DNA from: Druceiella hillmani
Lineage: Eukaryota; Arthropoda; Insecta; Lepidoptera; Hepialidae
Direction: 5' to 3'
Assembly (NCBI GenBank): GCA_039881145.1
Contig: JAYKKI010000005.1
Location: 29,761,001-29,825,000, forward strand
Length of the DNA: 64,000 nucleotides
The notes under the pieces are model-generated. The model saw only the letters and a program-made list of their open reading frames with translations, was not told where the DNA came from and did not search any database. Made by a program: the position numbers and the translations under genes. This document shows positions 23,754 through 37,034 of the stretch, one piece after another (position 1 is the first letter of the stretch; every line of letters begins with the position of its first letter).

Positions 23754-26676
23754 ATTCAAAGATATATTTTCGACGATAAAAAAATAAGTACGAGTAAAAC
23801 TCGAACTATGAGGCTTCTTCTGATACGTGCTTTAGTATATATGAAAGTATTTATTTTTAAAATAGTTTAATATTTCTATTCAAGGATTTATTCATATTAT
23901 CATGTTTTGCAGTGCGAATAATTTGCCTCAAAAGTTTATCAAAATAATTTTACATAAACGTACTAATGAAATGTCGTTATTTTGATATTGGTTCAAGTTT
24001 TTACATACGTAGCTAAAAATTGGGGGCGGGAGGAAAAATCGAATCGCATTGGACGTCGAATCGATGCACATATCGCGTCCACGAAACGGCGTGTAGTATC
24101 AAAAAATATCACTAGACATTTTTGATTGCACTTTAAATACTGCTTACTACTACAATGACAACCTATTCAGTTTACTCTTGGAGAAAAAGTTTTTCTTCTT
24201 TAACAATAATATACTTTAAAAAAAATAAAATTCATGTGTCAAGGAAAACCTGACAGAAGCGAAGCTCAATATTTATAAAGAGAACAGAAGTGAGAGAGAG
24301 GCGCTGCCTATTGCATTTTGTTTCTCTTTTACTCATTCTCGTTTACTCATGTGGGCAACAATACGCGCTGCTTAGCCAATGGGGAGCGTTTCATCGCCGC
24401 GTTTGCACCATTTTACTTTTTCTCAGTTAACTTCTCATCACAAATATCCGTTACGAAGCTTTTAAGAATTATTTTTTGTACGTATTAACGTAATTGAACA
24501 ACACCTTTTAGTAAAATTTCACTACAATTCGTCTTAAACTAAAAAAGTTACGACGCTGTGAGATACGGACGGACAGACGGATAAACCACATAACTTGGTT
24601 ACTGTTTATCTGAAACCCTAAAAATATTTATTTATGAATTGTATTTGAGCATAGAAAGCAGTTCAATGCACTGAAGATTTTAAAAATAATGTTGAAAGTG
24701 CGGAAACCAGCTACTTTCGAAATATTTCAAGAAAAATAGAAAAATTGCAATAGAAGTTTTCTTTCCGAATATTTTCATATTTATGCAGAAAAAAAATTAA
24801 TTTTCCCGTGAAATGTAATTTAAACAGATATTTCGAATATTTATGAAAAAAATTTTCACAAATATCTATAATAACAATAACCACTTTTGCGAGCTAAGGT
24901 GAAACGATGCAGACTGCTAAAAAAACGTGAAAATTACTTAAAAGGGGAATAAAAGTTAAAATTACGTTCATTTTTCATTGTGAGAGGAATATTTGTTCCT
25001 TTTATCCAATAAAGGCGAGAGCGCGCCCGGAACGATGTCACACGTTCAACGTACGACGAGACCTTAATGAGGTTGGTTATGTCATATCTCAAATACCAAT
25101 TTGTAGTTCAATTATATTTTAAATTAGTGACCTCTGCTTATATCTTAGAACTATATTTTATAAAGTTTTAAACTTTGACGTAACGAATAACTGCTTTAAA
25201 ATATTATATGCTTTGAATGTTAAACATTAATAGGAAGCAAAACATCCCTAAACAATAATTTAAATAATATTTTATTTAAAAGCTCTTTAAATTTAATAGC
25301 TAAATATTTGCCCATTTTTCTTTATTTTAACTTCTCATAATAGTTTTATGTTTAAACAATAATTAAGAAGACGGAACGAAATCTTATATTTCGATAGTTA
25401 GTTTTACATCAATTGCCTGTGCTTCTGTATGAGAAATTGCACATGGGTTTAATTTCATCTGTTCATGTATTCAGGGATCAAAGTACTTTTTTCTCTACAC
25501 ACAGTGATGAGACACTATGCCCAAAAATTAATTTGCAGCAGAATCACTGGTTTTAAAGAGAAATGGGTAAAATTAGAAAAAAAATATCTTTAAGTTTAAT
25601 TAACGGCCAAGAAATTCTTACGCAAACAAAGAAAAGAAAAAAAAAAAAAGAAAAACTCATTTCGATTCTTGCGCGAAACAAGTCTTTTTGATTCAACTGA
25701 CTTTTCATAAGTAGGAATATATTTTATTTTAGTTTAACTAGACCGAACCGTAATTCCTGTATATTTCCTTTTTATCACATCAATAATTAAAAGCTCGTTT
25801 CTTTAAGGAGCTTGAAAGCTGTCTGTTTATTCCACATTTATTTGCTCTGGATTCATATTTGTTTTTATGTTGGTACAGCAAGTCATTTTATGTATAATTT
25901 ACTAATTGCAAATATATATTATTATAATTTACTAATTGCGAAGAATTTACTAATCTCAGCGAGTCAAATAAATTACGTGTAAGTTAATTTTTTTAAGACG
26001 GTTATGTTTGTAAGATTTCGAAGAATATACTTATTATTTTAGTCACGTTATCTAACTAACCTTCATGGTAATTTCCAAAAAAATTTGAAAATATTGTAGT
26101 ATAGTGGCATGTCTAATAAATAAATATTCAAGTTTATTTTGAAAATAAACTAAAAATGTACATGCGTAATAAGTGCATATTGAGCATCAGGAAAAATGGT
26201 GCCATTCAATTTCATAAACTTTGGATTTGATTTTGTAAGGATAACCGACGGTTTTATTTTCAGTGAAGGCGCAAATATTTATCATTTATCTTTTTGTATT
26301 TTATAACCCCAAAAATTTAATACAAAAAGCTACTTATTTCCGGAAAATATCGGAAAAAATATTGTATCGATAGATCTCCCGACTTGACGGAAAATAGTCG
26401 CACTTACAAACAACTTACCGAATACGAAATTATGTGTCTGTTAAACTGTATAGTTTGTACACAAAAATTGCTCATAACTTTATAACTAATAGTGATTCAT
26501 TTAGTTTTTGCCAAATTATAAAAAAGTGTATTTATTTATGTGTATGTTTTATTAGTGTCCGTATTATATTCAACGTGTTATATAATATCAAAGTTATTTA
26601 CATTTTGAGTAAAAATTTCGATAAAATAAATAATATGTTCCCGGCATAATAATTGAATCCCTTTTTCGTGTTGGTA
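23754..26676. other. Paralogous unit 2, blocks k and l, noncoding
   Basis: No intact gene. The stretch at 24,105-24,140 matches 47,740-47,775 ('agacatttttgattg'), and 24,530-24,600 matches 47,865-47,940 (ACGGACGGACAGACGG-type word). The stretch at 24,960-25,140 matches 48,895-49,085 ('acacgttcaacgt', 'gaggttggtt'), where a minus-strand frame 'VERVT.FR..S.LY' is shared but carries stops in unit 3. The GC-richer piece at 24,241-24,470 has no counterpart in unit 3 and may be an insertion of unknown type. Confidence 0.5.
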
Positions 26677-26682
26677 TTATAT

Positions 26683-26727
<45 letters not shown>

Positions 26728-26771
26728 CATATATGTATATATATATATATATATATAAATATATATATGTA

Positions 26772-26834
<63 letters not shown>

Positions 26835-26854
26835 ATATATATATATATATGCAT
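26677..26854. repeat. (TA)n microsatellite
   Basis: About 178 bp of TA with TAAATA and TGTATGCATA interruptions; four overlapping open frames on both strands are repeat translations. Confidence 0.97.
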
Positions 26855-28560
26855 CACCATGTGTAATGTCGATATCAAAGACCACTTCCTTTCAATCAAA
26901 TTTTCCCTCATTCAGGGTGTAAGAATACTTTTGAACGGTAAGATGTACGCGGGTGAAAACGGTTTCATTATATTTAATAAACTGCACTAGTTAAGGTGAG
27001 CTTTCTAAAACTTCATATAATATGTACCAGCAGAATTATATTCGTATATACTATTGTAAAAATTGCCTTAGTTTTTAATGTACTTTATTCGATTTTACAG
27101 GCCATATTTATTTACTTCGTCGATAAGAACTAAATTAGTCATATGCTTGTTTAATTCCTAATTAAATAATACCTATGTATTAAAAGTGTGAAACATGTAA
27201 CTAAGTTTACGATCAGTACAATGGCTGTAATTATTTTTTGTTTTGTTTGGAGAATATCACTCCTTTATTATTTGTTAATAAATATTTCCTTTGATGATTT
27301 TTATCCCACTTTAGTTTTCTTATTGTCATTCCATAACACGTTTTATTTTGTACTATAAAAATCTCTATATTCTGTTATCAATAATTTCAAATGTATACAT
27401 TTCTTTAGAAATATAGTACATTGACTTTATGTCGGCCGAGAAGTTGATTTTATTATAGTACACACTTCAAGAGCTGTAATATTTATATTCATCGGAGTGG
27501 CATGGAGAGTTTGTTAAAGTTTTTCCGGAAATACCTCCTTTTTTATCTGAATTATTGCGTGTGAGAATTTTTGATGACTGTTTTCTCTATTTCACGCTTG
27601 CTTTAATAAATATTTTGTTAATAAACGTTTCACGTTTAGGATACATCCTGCCATATTATTATTATATGTATGGCTATTTCGGATATTATATTTACGAACT
27701 AACTTGGCCAAGCGGAGCTAAGTAAATAATTTTCATCTGAAATTGGAATTAATTTTCATGTAGAAGTTAATTACAATTTCCAGAGTGATTTTTTTTATAT
27801 TTAAAAGACATTTTTGTTTTTTTAAACAAAATTTTTATTTTACTGTTAATTTCAGAATATGAGACAACATAATTCGAAACATATATGGCTGATTAACTAA
27901 AATATATTTGAATGGCATGGTTACTTTTTTCATAAGAAATATCATTGTTGATAGTATGATAAAATATAGAAGCAATGAAATATACTTAATTGTTAAGAAT
28001 CTAGCGATATCTGGTAAAAATAAATACATTCAAAGTGTAGTATTTCGATTATTTTATTTTTTTTGCGCAAATATTAATTAGTATCAAGAGTCTCAAAGAA
28101 ATTGGATTTATATATCGAAAAGGAAAAATTTAGACAATTGTCATCTAATCTGACATTTTGCATGTTGATCTTGTAATAACTAATTAAAAAAATAAATTTC
28201 ATGATCGTCGAAAAAAATGTTGTATTTAATTGTATCTAATGGTTAGCCTATCAAAAATGCGACAAAACAGTCTATGCATGTGACATATTACACCTTTTTA
28301 TTTGAATAATTCATACAAATTTCGGTTTCGAGAATGATACTAGCTTAATTATGGCGTAACAGTTATAGAAATGTTAAGAGCACAAACTAATAAAATTTCT
28401 TTACAAAAATTGAAGCAATGTAAAACCTTTAATTTTAAAATAATCATAATAAATATACTAGTTAGCTGGGAAAATACAAATGACATCTATAGCAGTCGAC
28501 TTCGAACGCCGCTGGAATTACAATGTAAGACATTTATTCAAAAAAACATTGTGTTCCAAG
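26855..28560. other. Paralogous unit 2, blocks g and h, noncoding
   Basis: The stretch at 27,170-27,340 is the unit 2 copy of block g. The stretch at 27,480-27,560 matches 57,330-57,420 ('attattgcg' and neighbours). The minus-strand open frame at 27,835-28,029 (64 codons) contains the hydrophobic 'LLLYFIILSTMIFL' followed by 'KVTMPFKYI'; it could be a fragment of a membrane-protein exon, but I cannot name it. No intact gene. Confidence 0.45.
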
Positions 28561-28598
28561 TTATATTCTACACATTAAATTATATTCTACACGTTAAA
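28561..28598. repeat. Two tandem 19 bp units
   Basis: 'ttatattctacacattaaa' is directly followed by 'ttatattctacacgttaaa', one difference. It sits immediately left of the SINE. Confidence 0.85.
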
Positions 28599-28620
28599 TT
28601 AATGTCGTCGTAAAATCCTC

Positions 28621-28820
28621 GCCCTGGTATGTTAGGCTGATGACAAGGCATATGACCTTTGACAGCGCGGGGCACCGGGAGGACCCAGGTTTGATTCCCA
28701 GCCGTTCGTCAATCGGGGCTGAACTTGTGTCACAGTTGGCTGTAAGAGATTGTTCTCGTAGCAATAAGTCCGCAATATGTATCAATTAGATACATTAAAG
28801 TTGATAAATAAATAAATACA
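28621..28820 (+). mobile_element. tRNA-derived SINE
   Basis: About 200 bp, much GC-richer than its surroundings. The head resembles a degenerate tRNA, with a clear polymerase III B box GGTTTGATTCCC at 28,688-28,699 and an A-box-like region about 40 bp upstream ('taggctgatgacaaggca'). The body is followed by an A-rich simple tail 'gataaataaataaata' at 28,803-28,818. SINEs encode no protein and move with LINE enzymes. The exact left end and target duplication were not found. Confidence 0.75.
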
Positions 28821-31183
28821 ATTTCGACTATTAAACAAATAGTTGATCGTATTTCAGTTTATCAGTTCCACGCCAGCAACACACAAAACTTTACTCTGAA
28901 AAGCATCATTATTTTCTTATAACGTGATTATTCGCTTGTAATGCTATAAACACCTAAAGGGTTTTTCTTCCAAAGAAGTCATTCAATATGAAATTGAAAC
29001 TCGCGCAACTTCCAAATTAAACTTTGTCGGTTGAAAAAAAAACTGATTTTCATGGTAAAAAAATATTTCAGTTTTCAAAACTGAAATAATATTCCATTTT
29101 ATTGATTATGGCGTTCGGAGAGCTGAACAGAAAAATAAATGTTTGATTTTTGTCATAGTTAGGTCTTCTGTTTAATAGAGGCACAACATATTAATTCATG
29201 CTAAGTTGTTGTACATAATATTTTTGAAAAATAAAAACATTTTCTTTGCATAAATGATTATTTTTTTAAATTGAATTAGAAAAAATGGACAACGGAAATT
29301 GAAATTTGTGTTGGAGGGTTTTTAAAGATAGAAAACTCATATAAGTGATGTCAAAACATATATATCACTATCAGCCTTTGTAAATTTTTACGTAAAACAT
29401 AAAATATACGTATGAAAGAAAACATAATTAAAACGATAAATTCTCGTAGTAATCATTTGTAGTTTTTATATTATAATACTTGTATTAACATACTTACTAA
29501 TGTTCTCCTTTGTATACCAAAAACTATGCCAAAAGTGATACAAAACTAGATCGATCACGGCTCAGTCGTGAGAAAAAATTCAAAAGTGTCATTTTATAAA
29601 AAGCCGATGGTCCGTTTCCATCCTTTCGTTAAACAAGGGACATTTGACATGCTTTTGAGCCATTTTTTATTATTCTGAAAACAATCAAATCATTTCATTT
29701 CTACTACTACTGAGTAAGCAGCAATTATCACAGAAACAAACAGTCATGAATGGAAGTAAAACATGCAAGGCAAAAGTGCGTCAGGAATCAGTTGTTTTCC
29801 ATGTTTTGTAATGGGCCTCAAAACGTCACTTTTTAGATCTAAACATAATATAACATCGTCAATTATGTGTAGAATTTAAACGCACCTTCTATTAACAATG
29901 AAAAGTAGACAAAAATAGTAACATTTTTAATGATTTTTTTTTTTCCAAATAAAATATTCAAAATGAAAAAAAAACGATGCTTGGAAAAGATTCAAGCATC
30001 ATTTTTTTAACTTATTTTGAGCATTTTCTTCTCATTTGCTACTCAAAAAACACGTATAAATATATAATAAAAATTTCAATTAATTTACCGTCTAATCAAA
30101 ATAACAGTGAATGTGATCGTTAATAGCAGATTTATAACTGAATGCTAATTATATTCTATAATTTTAAACCTTTAGCTAATTTTATTCAACAAATCTACAT
30201 AGGTTTTCCACCATTAAAAAATATATCATTTTGTTTTCCCTGATCGGCATCTTAGAGAAGCTATACCTTAAAAATACTTAAGGAATTTACACTTAGTGGT
30301 AATAAATTTGTTCCTTTTCTATTTGCGAAGGTTTTTTTGACAAAAATTTAGTTTAAGCCTTCACAAATCACACCATTTCATTTGATTTCTCTTTTGCTAA
30401 GTTTTATCGTGTATTCAATATTGATTCTATATTTTAACTGTCTAACACAAATGGCAATTGCTCAATGGAATTAATAATAAAAAGATGTAAGCTGTTATAA
30501 TTATCAGATAAAACATAGAAAGTCAAGATTCTCTTGACTTAGAAAAATTGAAACGAAGTAAACTTCCCAAATATACCAAAAAAACTATACAATTTCAAAT
30601 ATACTGAAAGACTAAGAAAGGATAAACAAAATAAAAATGACAAATTCATCTTCCGAAAGTATTTTTTAGATTTCGATTTAAAAGCAAATTAGTTCTTTCC
30701 TATTACAATCTTCATTATTTCTATGCTCGCATGGACATCTTAAGCTTGGTGAAGACAAACAAAGAATGTTTGCAGACGAAATATTCATTAGAGCAATAAC
30801 AGCGAGCGTTGACCACGTAAATTTTATGCAAAACGCAGCTCAATGCCGCGGTGAAAAGAAGGGGTGTCTCCAAGAAAATTCTTGTTTTAGAGGTAGTACG
30901 GCGACGCTTGGAAAATAAAATGCAAATGTAAGAAGACATTTCCGCTAGTGAGAGCGATGTTATTACACATGTAAATTGCTGCTTTCTAGATATAAAAACT
31001 AGACGAAAATAAATTTATGAAAACCCGTTTACATTGTAGTTTGAGGTGTTATTTTAAAACTTGTATTTTTAGAAAACAATATTCGATGTCAACATTATTA
31101 CCACATATTAATTAGAACGTATCAAGCTAATAGTTATAGTTTTATAAAATAAGGTACAAACAGGTATAAATAAAATACATTCC

Positions 31184-31186
<3 letters not shown>
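28821..31186. other. Paralogous unit 2, block n and unassigned DNA
   Basis: The stretch at 29,990-30,150 resembles 500-640 and, more weakly, 50,850-50,960. Small hairpins lie at about 29,975-30,000 (GATGCTTG/CAAGCATC) and 30,521-30,539 (AGTCAAGA/TCTTGACT). No gene is seen; the minus-strand frame at 30,721-30,939 is unrecognised. Confidence 0.4.
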
Positions 31187-31230
<44 letters not shown>

Positions 31231-31290
31231 ATATATATGTGTGTGTGTGTGTGTGTACGCAAGTCTGTGTGTGTATACATAAACATATAT
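31187..31290. repeat. (TA)n/(TG)n microsatellite
   Basis: About 40 bp of TA, then TGTGTGTA, a second short TA run, and (GT)n interrupted by 'acgcaagtc'. Confidence 0.95.
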
Positions 31291-33584
31291 AAATACCATA
31301 AACTAATTCTTTGTAATTTAAGTGGATAATTCTTCTACATTTATCGTCCATTGTTCATTTTTGACTATGCCATGTTTAAAAACTGCAACTGTAGATCCGT
31401 ATAAATCAGTATTAAAATGGATACTTCGTCAAATTTGATATAAGATTGGTAGCAAAAGTGAAAACCATTAATTCTCATAATTCATTAACCAAAATTATTA
31501 ATATATAAAGCTTAAAGTGATTCATTTTGTTTCATTACTTTAGTCACTCTGAATGAAAAATGGTGAACGTGAAAAAACTCAACTTCTTTCGAGATATTTT
31601 TTTCTAAGTTAAAAAGTTAGAAAAATATTAATATTTTTTTAATAAAATTACTTCAGCTTGTTTATTACATAAAACCCTACCACCACTAAGAAAAAAAATT
31701 AAGATTTCAGAGTGATCGGAAAACATTTTTTAAAAATTAAATATCTCTAATCATACATCAGTTGATGATCTGCAGAATGTTCACTGTATGACTTTTTTTC
31801 AATAATTTGCATTAGTGGTACGACATGTCACATTACTGTGAAGAGGAAATTTTAAAACAAATTAGTTTTTTTGAAAATGTAATTTTTTATTTTCTTTATT
31901 GTTCAGAATAATTGGTCGACTCAACCTGTTAAAACATGTTGTAGCTTGAGGGTTAAAAAATACGAAGTTGAATGAGTGTAAAGCATGTGTGCATATGTAA
32001 TATACATGTAGGGAACGTTGCACATAGTAACAGGAGAGCAATACAAGTTTTAGGTTTATAGCGTGTTTTACGTGTATAGCGAATTTTCTTTTTTTTTTAT
32101 TTTGATGTACAAATAGTCGCAATTTTCTAGTTAAGTATATTGAACAGAAATGATTTACTTCTTATGACCATGAAGAAAAAAACCAATACTAAAGCTAGAT
32201 TTCTTTTTGTTTTGTAAAATAATTACGTAGCGATACTCCGATAATTGTGTTTATTATTAATATTCCTCTCATCAAAATCACTTGGATTGTAGAAACTCAT
32301 AGAAAAATTAGCAAACACATTTGAATTCATTCAAACATATTTCTTCAGATTACTTCTACAACAATATAATCTAGTTACAATATAATTCGTACATTCGCAT
32401 CAAATCTAGATGTTCTTTTATCCATTATGAGACTAATATAAAACGCGGTGGGTCAAAAAACCTTTGACAGTAGAATCAGAGAATATTAACTTGAAAACTT
32501 TATTACTAATCATTAAACGATTTCAATACAAGAGACTTTTTCAATGAAAATACATCATAAGCATTACAAACCCCACCCAGAAATCCATTTCCCGAAATAT
32601 TACCTCCCTACCAAAGTGTACTTAATTCCACGGTTTCCCTCTGGTAAGTTTTTTTCATGCATATTACAATCTCCGTTAATGCCACGCATGTATTATTACC
32701 TCCAGTATAAGTTGATCAAAGGAGAAAAGCTTGTGACAGATATTTATTAAAGCAATTACAGTGAGTCTTTGCAGAAAAGTGTCTGATTTGAAATTAAATG
32801 TAAACATTTATTTTTCGCCAGTAAAGTTAGGTATAATTATAGCCGTGGTTTGGAAAATGTGTAATAGGAAGGCTTATTTTTTATATAGGAAAATGTTCTT
32901 TTAGGTTATTCCATTAGGTATGGGGTCAATACCTTGAATGTTTGCGGAGAAAGCAATTTTCTTACTGGTATAAGTGAAATTATGACAATTTTAATTTCTA
33001 TACTTCTCTTGCAGTTGCATAAGAAATTCATTTGCAAAGTGATAAACTATTAACTAAGACATGCTCTATTGTTCCGTATATGCACGTATAAAACGATACC
33101 TTTTAGAGTTCTATGGCCGAATGATACAAAAGGAACCTTCCCGATATTTCGTCATCTTTCTCACTGTCCTTATGTACATATTTATATCACAGCATCAGAG
33201 ATTTCTGTTCAAGTCCTGTTAAAGCTATACTTTGCAGAAAGTGGTAGTTGAATTACTTGAATACATGAAAATAAAATATCATTTAGTAGAGGCTTTCTGT
33301 AGTTCAATTGAAAATGGAATTCATTTTAAACCTGTGTATTAAAAGTATGAAAAATTAGCATAATGCTATTTGGTAAGTACTTCACATAGCTATTTCAGTT
33401 CACTTTCATTAATAACGAAAAAACCTTGGAAGTAAAATGTCACTCAGAGCGCTTACGTCATAAAATATGCCTTTGTCGATTTTGTCGTCAGTAAATTTGT
33501 GAGTTTTCACAGAAAGTAACATTGTAAAACTTCTAACTATATAACAGAGAAAAATGAGATAGTTATATTATTTCAAATATATTT
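31291..33584. other. Paralogous unit 2, blocks o to r, noncoding
   Basis: Matches unit 3 in order: 32,230-32,330 with 59,065-59,165 ('aaaatcac.tggattg.agaaac'); 32,450-32,560 with 59,415-59,535 ('aatgaaaatacatc'); 32,795-32,945 with 59,680-59,840 ('tatataggaaaat', 'ggggtcaat'); 33,000-33,110 with 59,905-60,010; 33,410-33,570 with 60,590-60,750 ('aaccttggaagt', 'tttgtcgtcag'). The copia element begins just after the last block. No intact gene; frames at 32,544-32,750 and 33,069-33,251 are unrecognised. Confidence 0.5.
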
Positions 33585-33786
33585 TTTAAAGAAAATAAAT
33601 AGAACACAAACAAACACCTAATAAAACGTACCGGCAATATGTAATTTCTCTATTTCTTAGTTTTTTTTTTATTGGCTATGCTTTTCTCTCTGCTACGCAA
33701 CGTCAGTGTACTAATATTGTTGTTGTTAATTTACTCTAATTTAATTATTAAAGGATTAAAGTTCATTGTCAAAGTGTTTGTTTTCA
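33585..33786 (+). repeat. Left LTR of copia element
   Basis: About 200 bp ending CA at 33,785-33,786, just before the primer-binding-like site. Similar to 36,903-37,034 over its first 130 bp. The left boundary is approximate because the TG start is degraded. Confidence 0.7.
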
Positions 33787-34140
33787 TCAGGTTCTGGGCC
33801 TAGGCCAAACTGGACGTAATTATTCAGTGGAAATAATCAGTAATCATATTTTTGAAATTGATTCTGTAGATTTAACATCAAAAAAATTACTCGCGGTGGT
33901 ACAATGAACAAGATGAGTACAAATAATTCCACAATGTCAATTGAGAAGCTCACTGGCCGCAACAAATGGGTGTCTTGGAGTTTTGCCGTAAAAACCTATT
34001 TATAACACGAAGAGTTATGGGAATATGTAGAAAATTATACTAGCGTCAGTGACGTAAAAAATATTTGAAGGCAAAACCGAAACTTATATTATTGGTGGAT
34101 CCCATTTTATATATTCATATTCAATACACCGCCGTCACAC

Positions 34141-34206
34141 AATCGCCGTCATTGCTTGAGTTTGACTAATATCAACAGTAGTCAAACTCAAGCAATGACG
34201 GCGATT
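34141..34206. repeat. Perfect 27 bp inverted repeat in copia gag
   Basis: Arms 34,141-34,167 and 34,180-34,206 ('agtcaaactcaagcaatgac' and its reverse complement) surround a 12-base loop. The right arm reads as gag ('SQTQAMTAIAEL'), so the left arm is the copied, inverted one. It lies at the junction where the gag/protease part of the element is missing. Confidence 0.9.
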
Positions 34207-34229
34207 GCAGAGTTAGATACCTGCCTGGT

Positions 34230-34262
34230 CCCCATACGCTGGTGCCAAATCAGCGTATGGGG
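34230..34262. repeat. Perfect 12 bp inverted repeat in copia remnant
   Basis: CCCCATACGCTG, a 9-base loop, and CAGCGTATGGGG. It follows the 27 bp inverted repeat by 23 bp and immediately precedes the resumption of the pre-integrase frame. Confidence 0.9.
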
Positions 34263-36902
34263 CACCTAAATTTTAATGATGTCAATAAAATACCAAATTG
34301 TACAACTGGCGTGAAATTGTCAGTACCAAATAAGAGTTGTGTCTGCATTTCATGTCTAGAGGGCAAGCTAACCAGGCAATGTTTTCCAAATAGTGGCTCC
34401 CGGGCAACGGAATTGCTAGAGCTAATCCAAACGGATGTGGGTAGTTCTTTCAAACTTCATCTATTGGAGATGTAAAGTATTTAACAACTTTTACTGATGT
34501 TCGGTCACGTAAGGTATTTGTGTCTAGGTATTTGTGTTTTATTAAGAGTAAGGCAGAGGTACTTGATAAATTTATTGAGTTAAAAAATCGTATGGAAAAC
34601 GAATTAAATAAGAAAATAAAGGTGCTGCGAAGTGATAACGGTACAGAATATACAAATAAAAATTTTGAGAATTATTTAAAGAAAAATGGGATATTACATC
34701 AAATACTGAATCCATATACTCCAGAATAGAATAGCTTAAGTGAGAGAATGAATCGTACGCTCATTGAACGTACCAACTATATGTTGTTCAATGCTGATTA
34801 ACAAATAAACTTCTGGGCAAAGGCGGTGGTAACAGCTGCTTATATTGTTAACCACTTACTCGCTCGAGTACTTTGCTATATCACCGATGAAGAAATATGG
34901 ACGAGACATAAGCCAGATTTAAGTTACATAAGAATATTTGGATGCAGAACGATGGTGGTGGACCGAAAAAAAACGACAAAAACTGGATGCAAAATCAAGT
35001 GAGTTTATTTTTGTTGGTTATTCTGATTGTACAAAAGGATATCACCTTATAGACCCAAAATAAAGGCGGTCATGAGATTTCTTTGAAGCCAATATAAAAA
35101 GAAACATGTTGGCCATTTCTGCACCTGAAACAAAAGTGAATGACAAGTTTAATACAGAAATTCCTAAAAAAATTCATACAGATATATTATGTGTAAAGAA
35201 GAACGTTACTAACTTACCTTTACCAGAAAATAAGCCTGACGTCAATTAAGATGTACATTCATCACCGAGAACTCCAATCATTAGTTTTTCATACAGTCCA
35301 GGATCCAGATCACTTTATTACGATAATTCTGCAAACGAAACATAAATATCTCATGAGAACTAGGAGACTCCTCCGATGCTTTAGCTAAATCTCCCACCTC
35401 GCAGAGAATCGTGATACAGAAAAGATGAACCTACGTCTTACATGTGGGTAAATGTTGAATCCACACCAAGTTTACTTGATAGCGATCCACATAATACAGA
35501 TGAAGCTCTTAATTTTGATAAAGCAAATGAGTGAAAAGAAGCCACGGGGGAAGAGTATGAATCATTATTAAAAAATAATACTTGGTCGTTGATACCCTAT
35601 GGAAAGAAAATTTATACCATGTAAATGTGTGTACGAAATGGAAATAAATGAAAATGGAGATGTCGAGCGTTATAAAGCTGGACTGGTTATTAAAGGATAC
35701 CAGCAAACGAAAGGAACTGGTTTCCAAGAAATCTATGCATCTGTCGTCCGATACTCATCTATAAGATATTTGATCGGATTAGCTGTAAAATATCAATTAA
35801 AAATACTGGATGCAGTTACGGCATTTTTACAAGGAAATATTGAGGAAAAAATATATATGCCTCAACCGCCATCTTTTGAGGAAATAGAAAAAGTGTTCCG
35901 CTTAAATAAAATATATATGGCCTAGTAGACAATGGAACTTAAAGTTAAATAATGCTTCATTAGAAATTGGAATGTTTCGATCAAAGGTGGATCCTTGTAC
36001 TTAATATGGGATTATAAACAAGAATGATATTATGTTTACAACAATCTATGTTGATGACATACTTTGTCTATTTAATAATGATGACATAAAAAAATTATTA
36101 AAAGAACAATTTTAAGTGAAACCTTGTGTGAAAGACATGGGCAAAGCTAAACAATGTATAGGATTCAGAATTACAGAAAAAAATAACGAAACATCACTGG
36201 ATCAATTAATTTATTAAAAAAACACAAATTTAAGTCTTTGGTATGCTTCAAAGTAACCCAAAACAAAAGTGCTAAGAAACATATTTTATCATGAAGTTAT
36301 TGGGTGCTTGTTGTATCTGTCCCAAGCGACTCGACCTGATATAGCTTTTATAGTTAATCGATTGAACAAATATAATAGTCAGCCCACTGCCCAACACCGG
36401 ACTATTAAAAATAATATTGAGATATTTAAAAGCTACAACAAAGTACAAGCTAACTTTTTATCGCAATGAGCAAAATATTGTTTGAAAATTAAAATATTGT
36501 TCAAACGCAATCTGAGGACCGAAGATCCTGCACACGATATATATTTCTGTTTGAAGGTGCCGTCATAAGTTGGTGTTCTAAAAGGCAACCAAATATAGCT
36601 TTATTAACTACTGAGGCCGAATACATGTCATTAGCTACACGTTAAAGGAATTACCAGAAGACTTTTAGCATGAACTTACAGGTACCCGTCTCATTATATA
36701 CTGAGATAACCAAAGCGCTATCAGTCTTTCAGGTACCGAGAGTTATCATGCGAGAAGTAAACGACGTCCGGTATCATTTCGTAAGGAGAAGAAGTTATCC
36801 AAACTAATCTTAGTAAACTTTAGGAATATTCAAGATATGGTGGCTGATATATTAACCAGGGCACTGCGCCGTCCTAAGCACGAGTTCATCGTTGAGAGAT
36901 GA

Positions 36903-37034
36903 TAGAAAATAAATAGAATATAAACAAGCACCTAGTAAAACGTACAGTCAATATGTCATTTCTCTATATCGTAGTTTTTTTATTTTTTATGGTTATGCTT
37001 TCCTGTCTGCTACGCAATGTCACCGTGCTAACAT
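36903..37034 (+). repeat. Right LTR of copia element, truncated
   Basis: Begins right after the pol stop codon and matches the left LTR for about 130 bp, then diverges into unrelated sequence. Substitutions between the two LTRs (about one in six positions by eye) imply an old insertion. Confidence 0.75.

Larger units (their letters stand above)
33904..36902 (+). pseudogene. Copia gag-pol polyprotein remnant
   Basis: An ATG at 33,904 opens a copia-like gag start ('KLTGRNKWVSWSFAVKTYL') and meets a stop within about 30 codons. After a deletion the frame resumes in the gag-pre-integrase region ('QRMGHLNFNDVNKIPN', 34,245-34,300, with a Cys pair 'CVCISCLEGK'). The integrase core follows ('VLRSDNGTEY', 34,620-34,650, includes a catalytic Asp). 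RT comes next: 'YKAGLVIKGYQQTKGTGF' (35,670-35,725), 'LDAVTAFLQGNIEEKIYM' and the catalytic 'YVDDIL' (about 36,050). RNase H shows 'TTEAEYMSLA' (about 36,615), and the end is 'ADILTRALRRPKHEF' with TGA at 36,900-36,902. Many stops and frameshifts make it non-functional. Confidence 0.85.
33585..37034 (+). mobile_element. Decayed Ty1/copia LTR retrotransposon
   Basis: Two long terminal repeats (about 33,585-33,786 and 36,903-37,034) enclose a degenerate gag-pol in the copia order: gag, integrase, reverse transcriptase, RNase H. The LTRs share 'gaaaataaatagaa', 'acctaataaaacgtac' (left form) and 'tctgctacgcaa'. A primer-binding-like GGTTCTGGGCCTAGG starts at 33,790, four bases after the left LTR. 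The right LTR loses similarity after about 37,034 and is truncated. The internal part is about 3.1 kb, shorter than usual, because the gag/protease region is mostly deleted. It lies at the right edge of unit 2. Confidence 0.85.
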
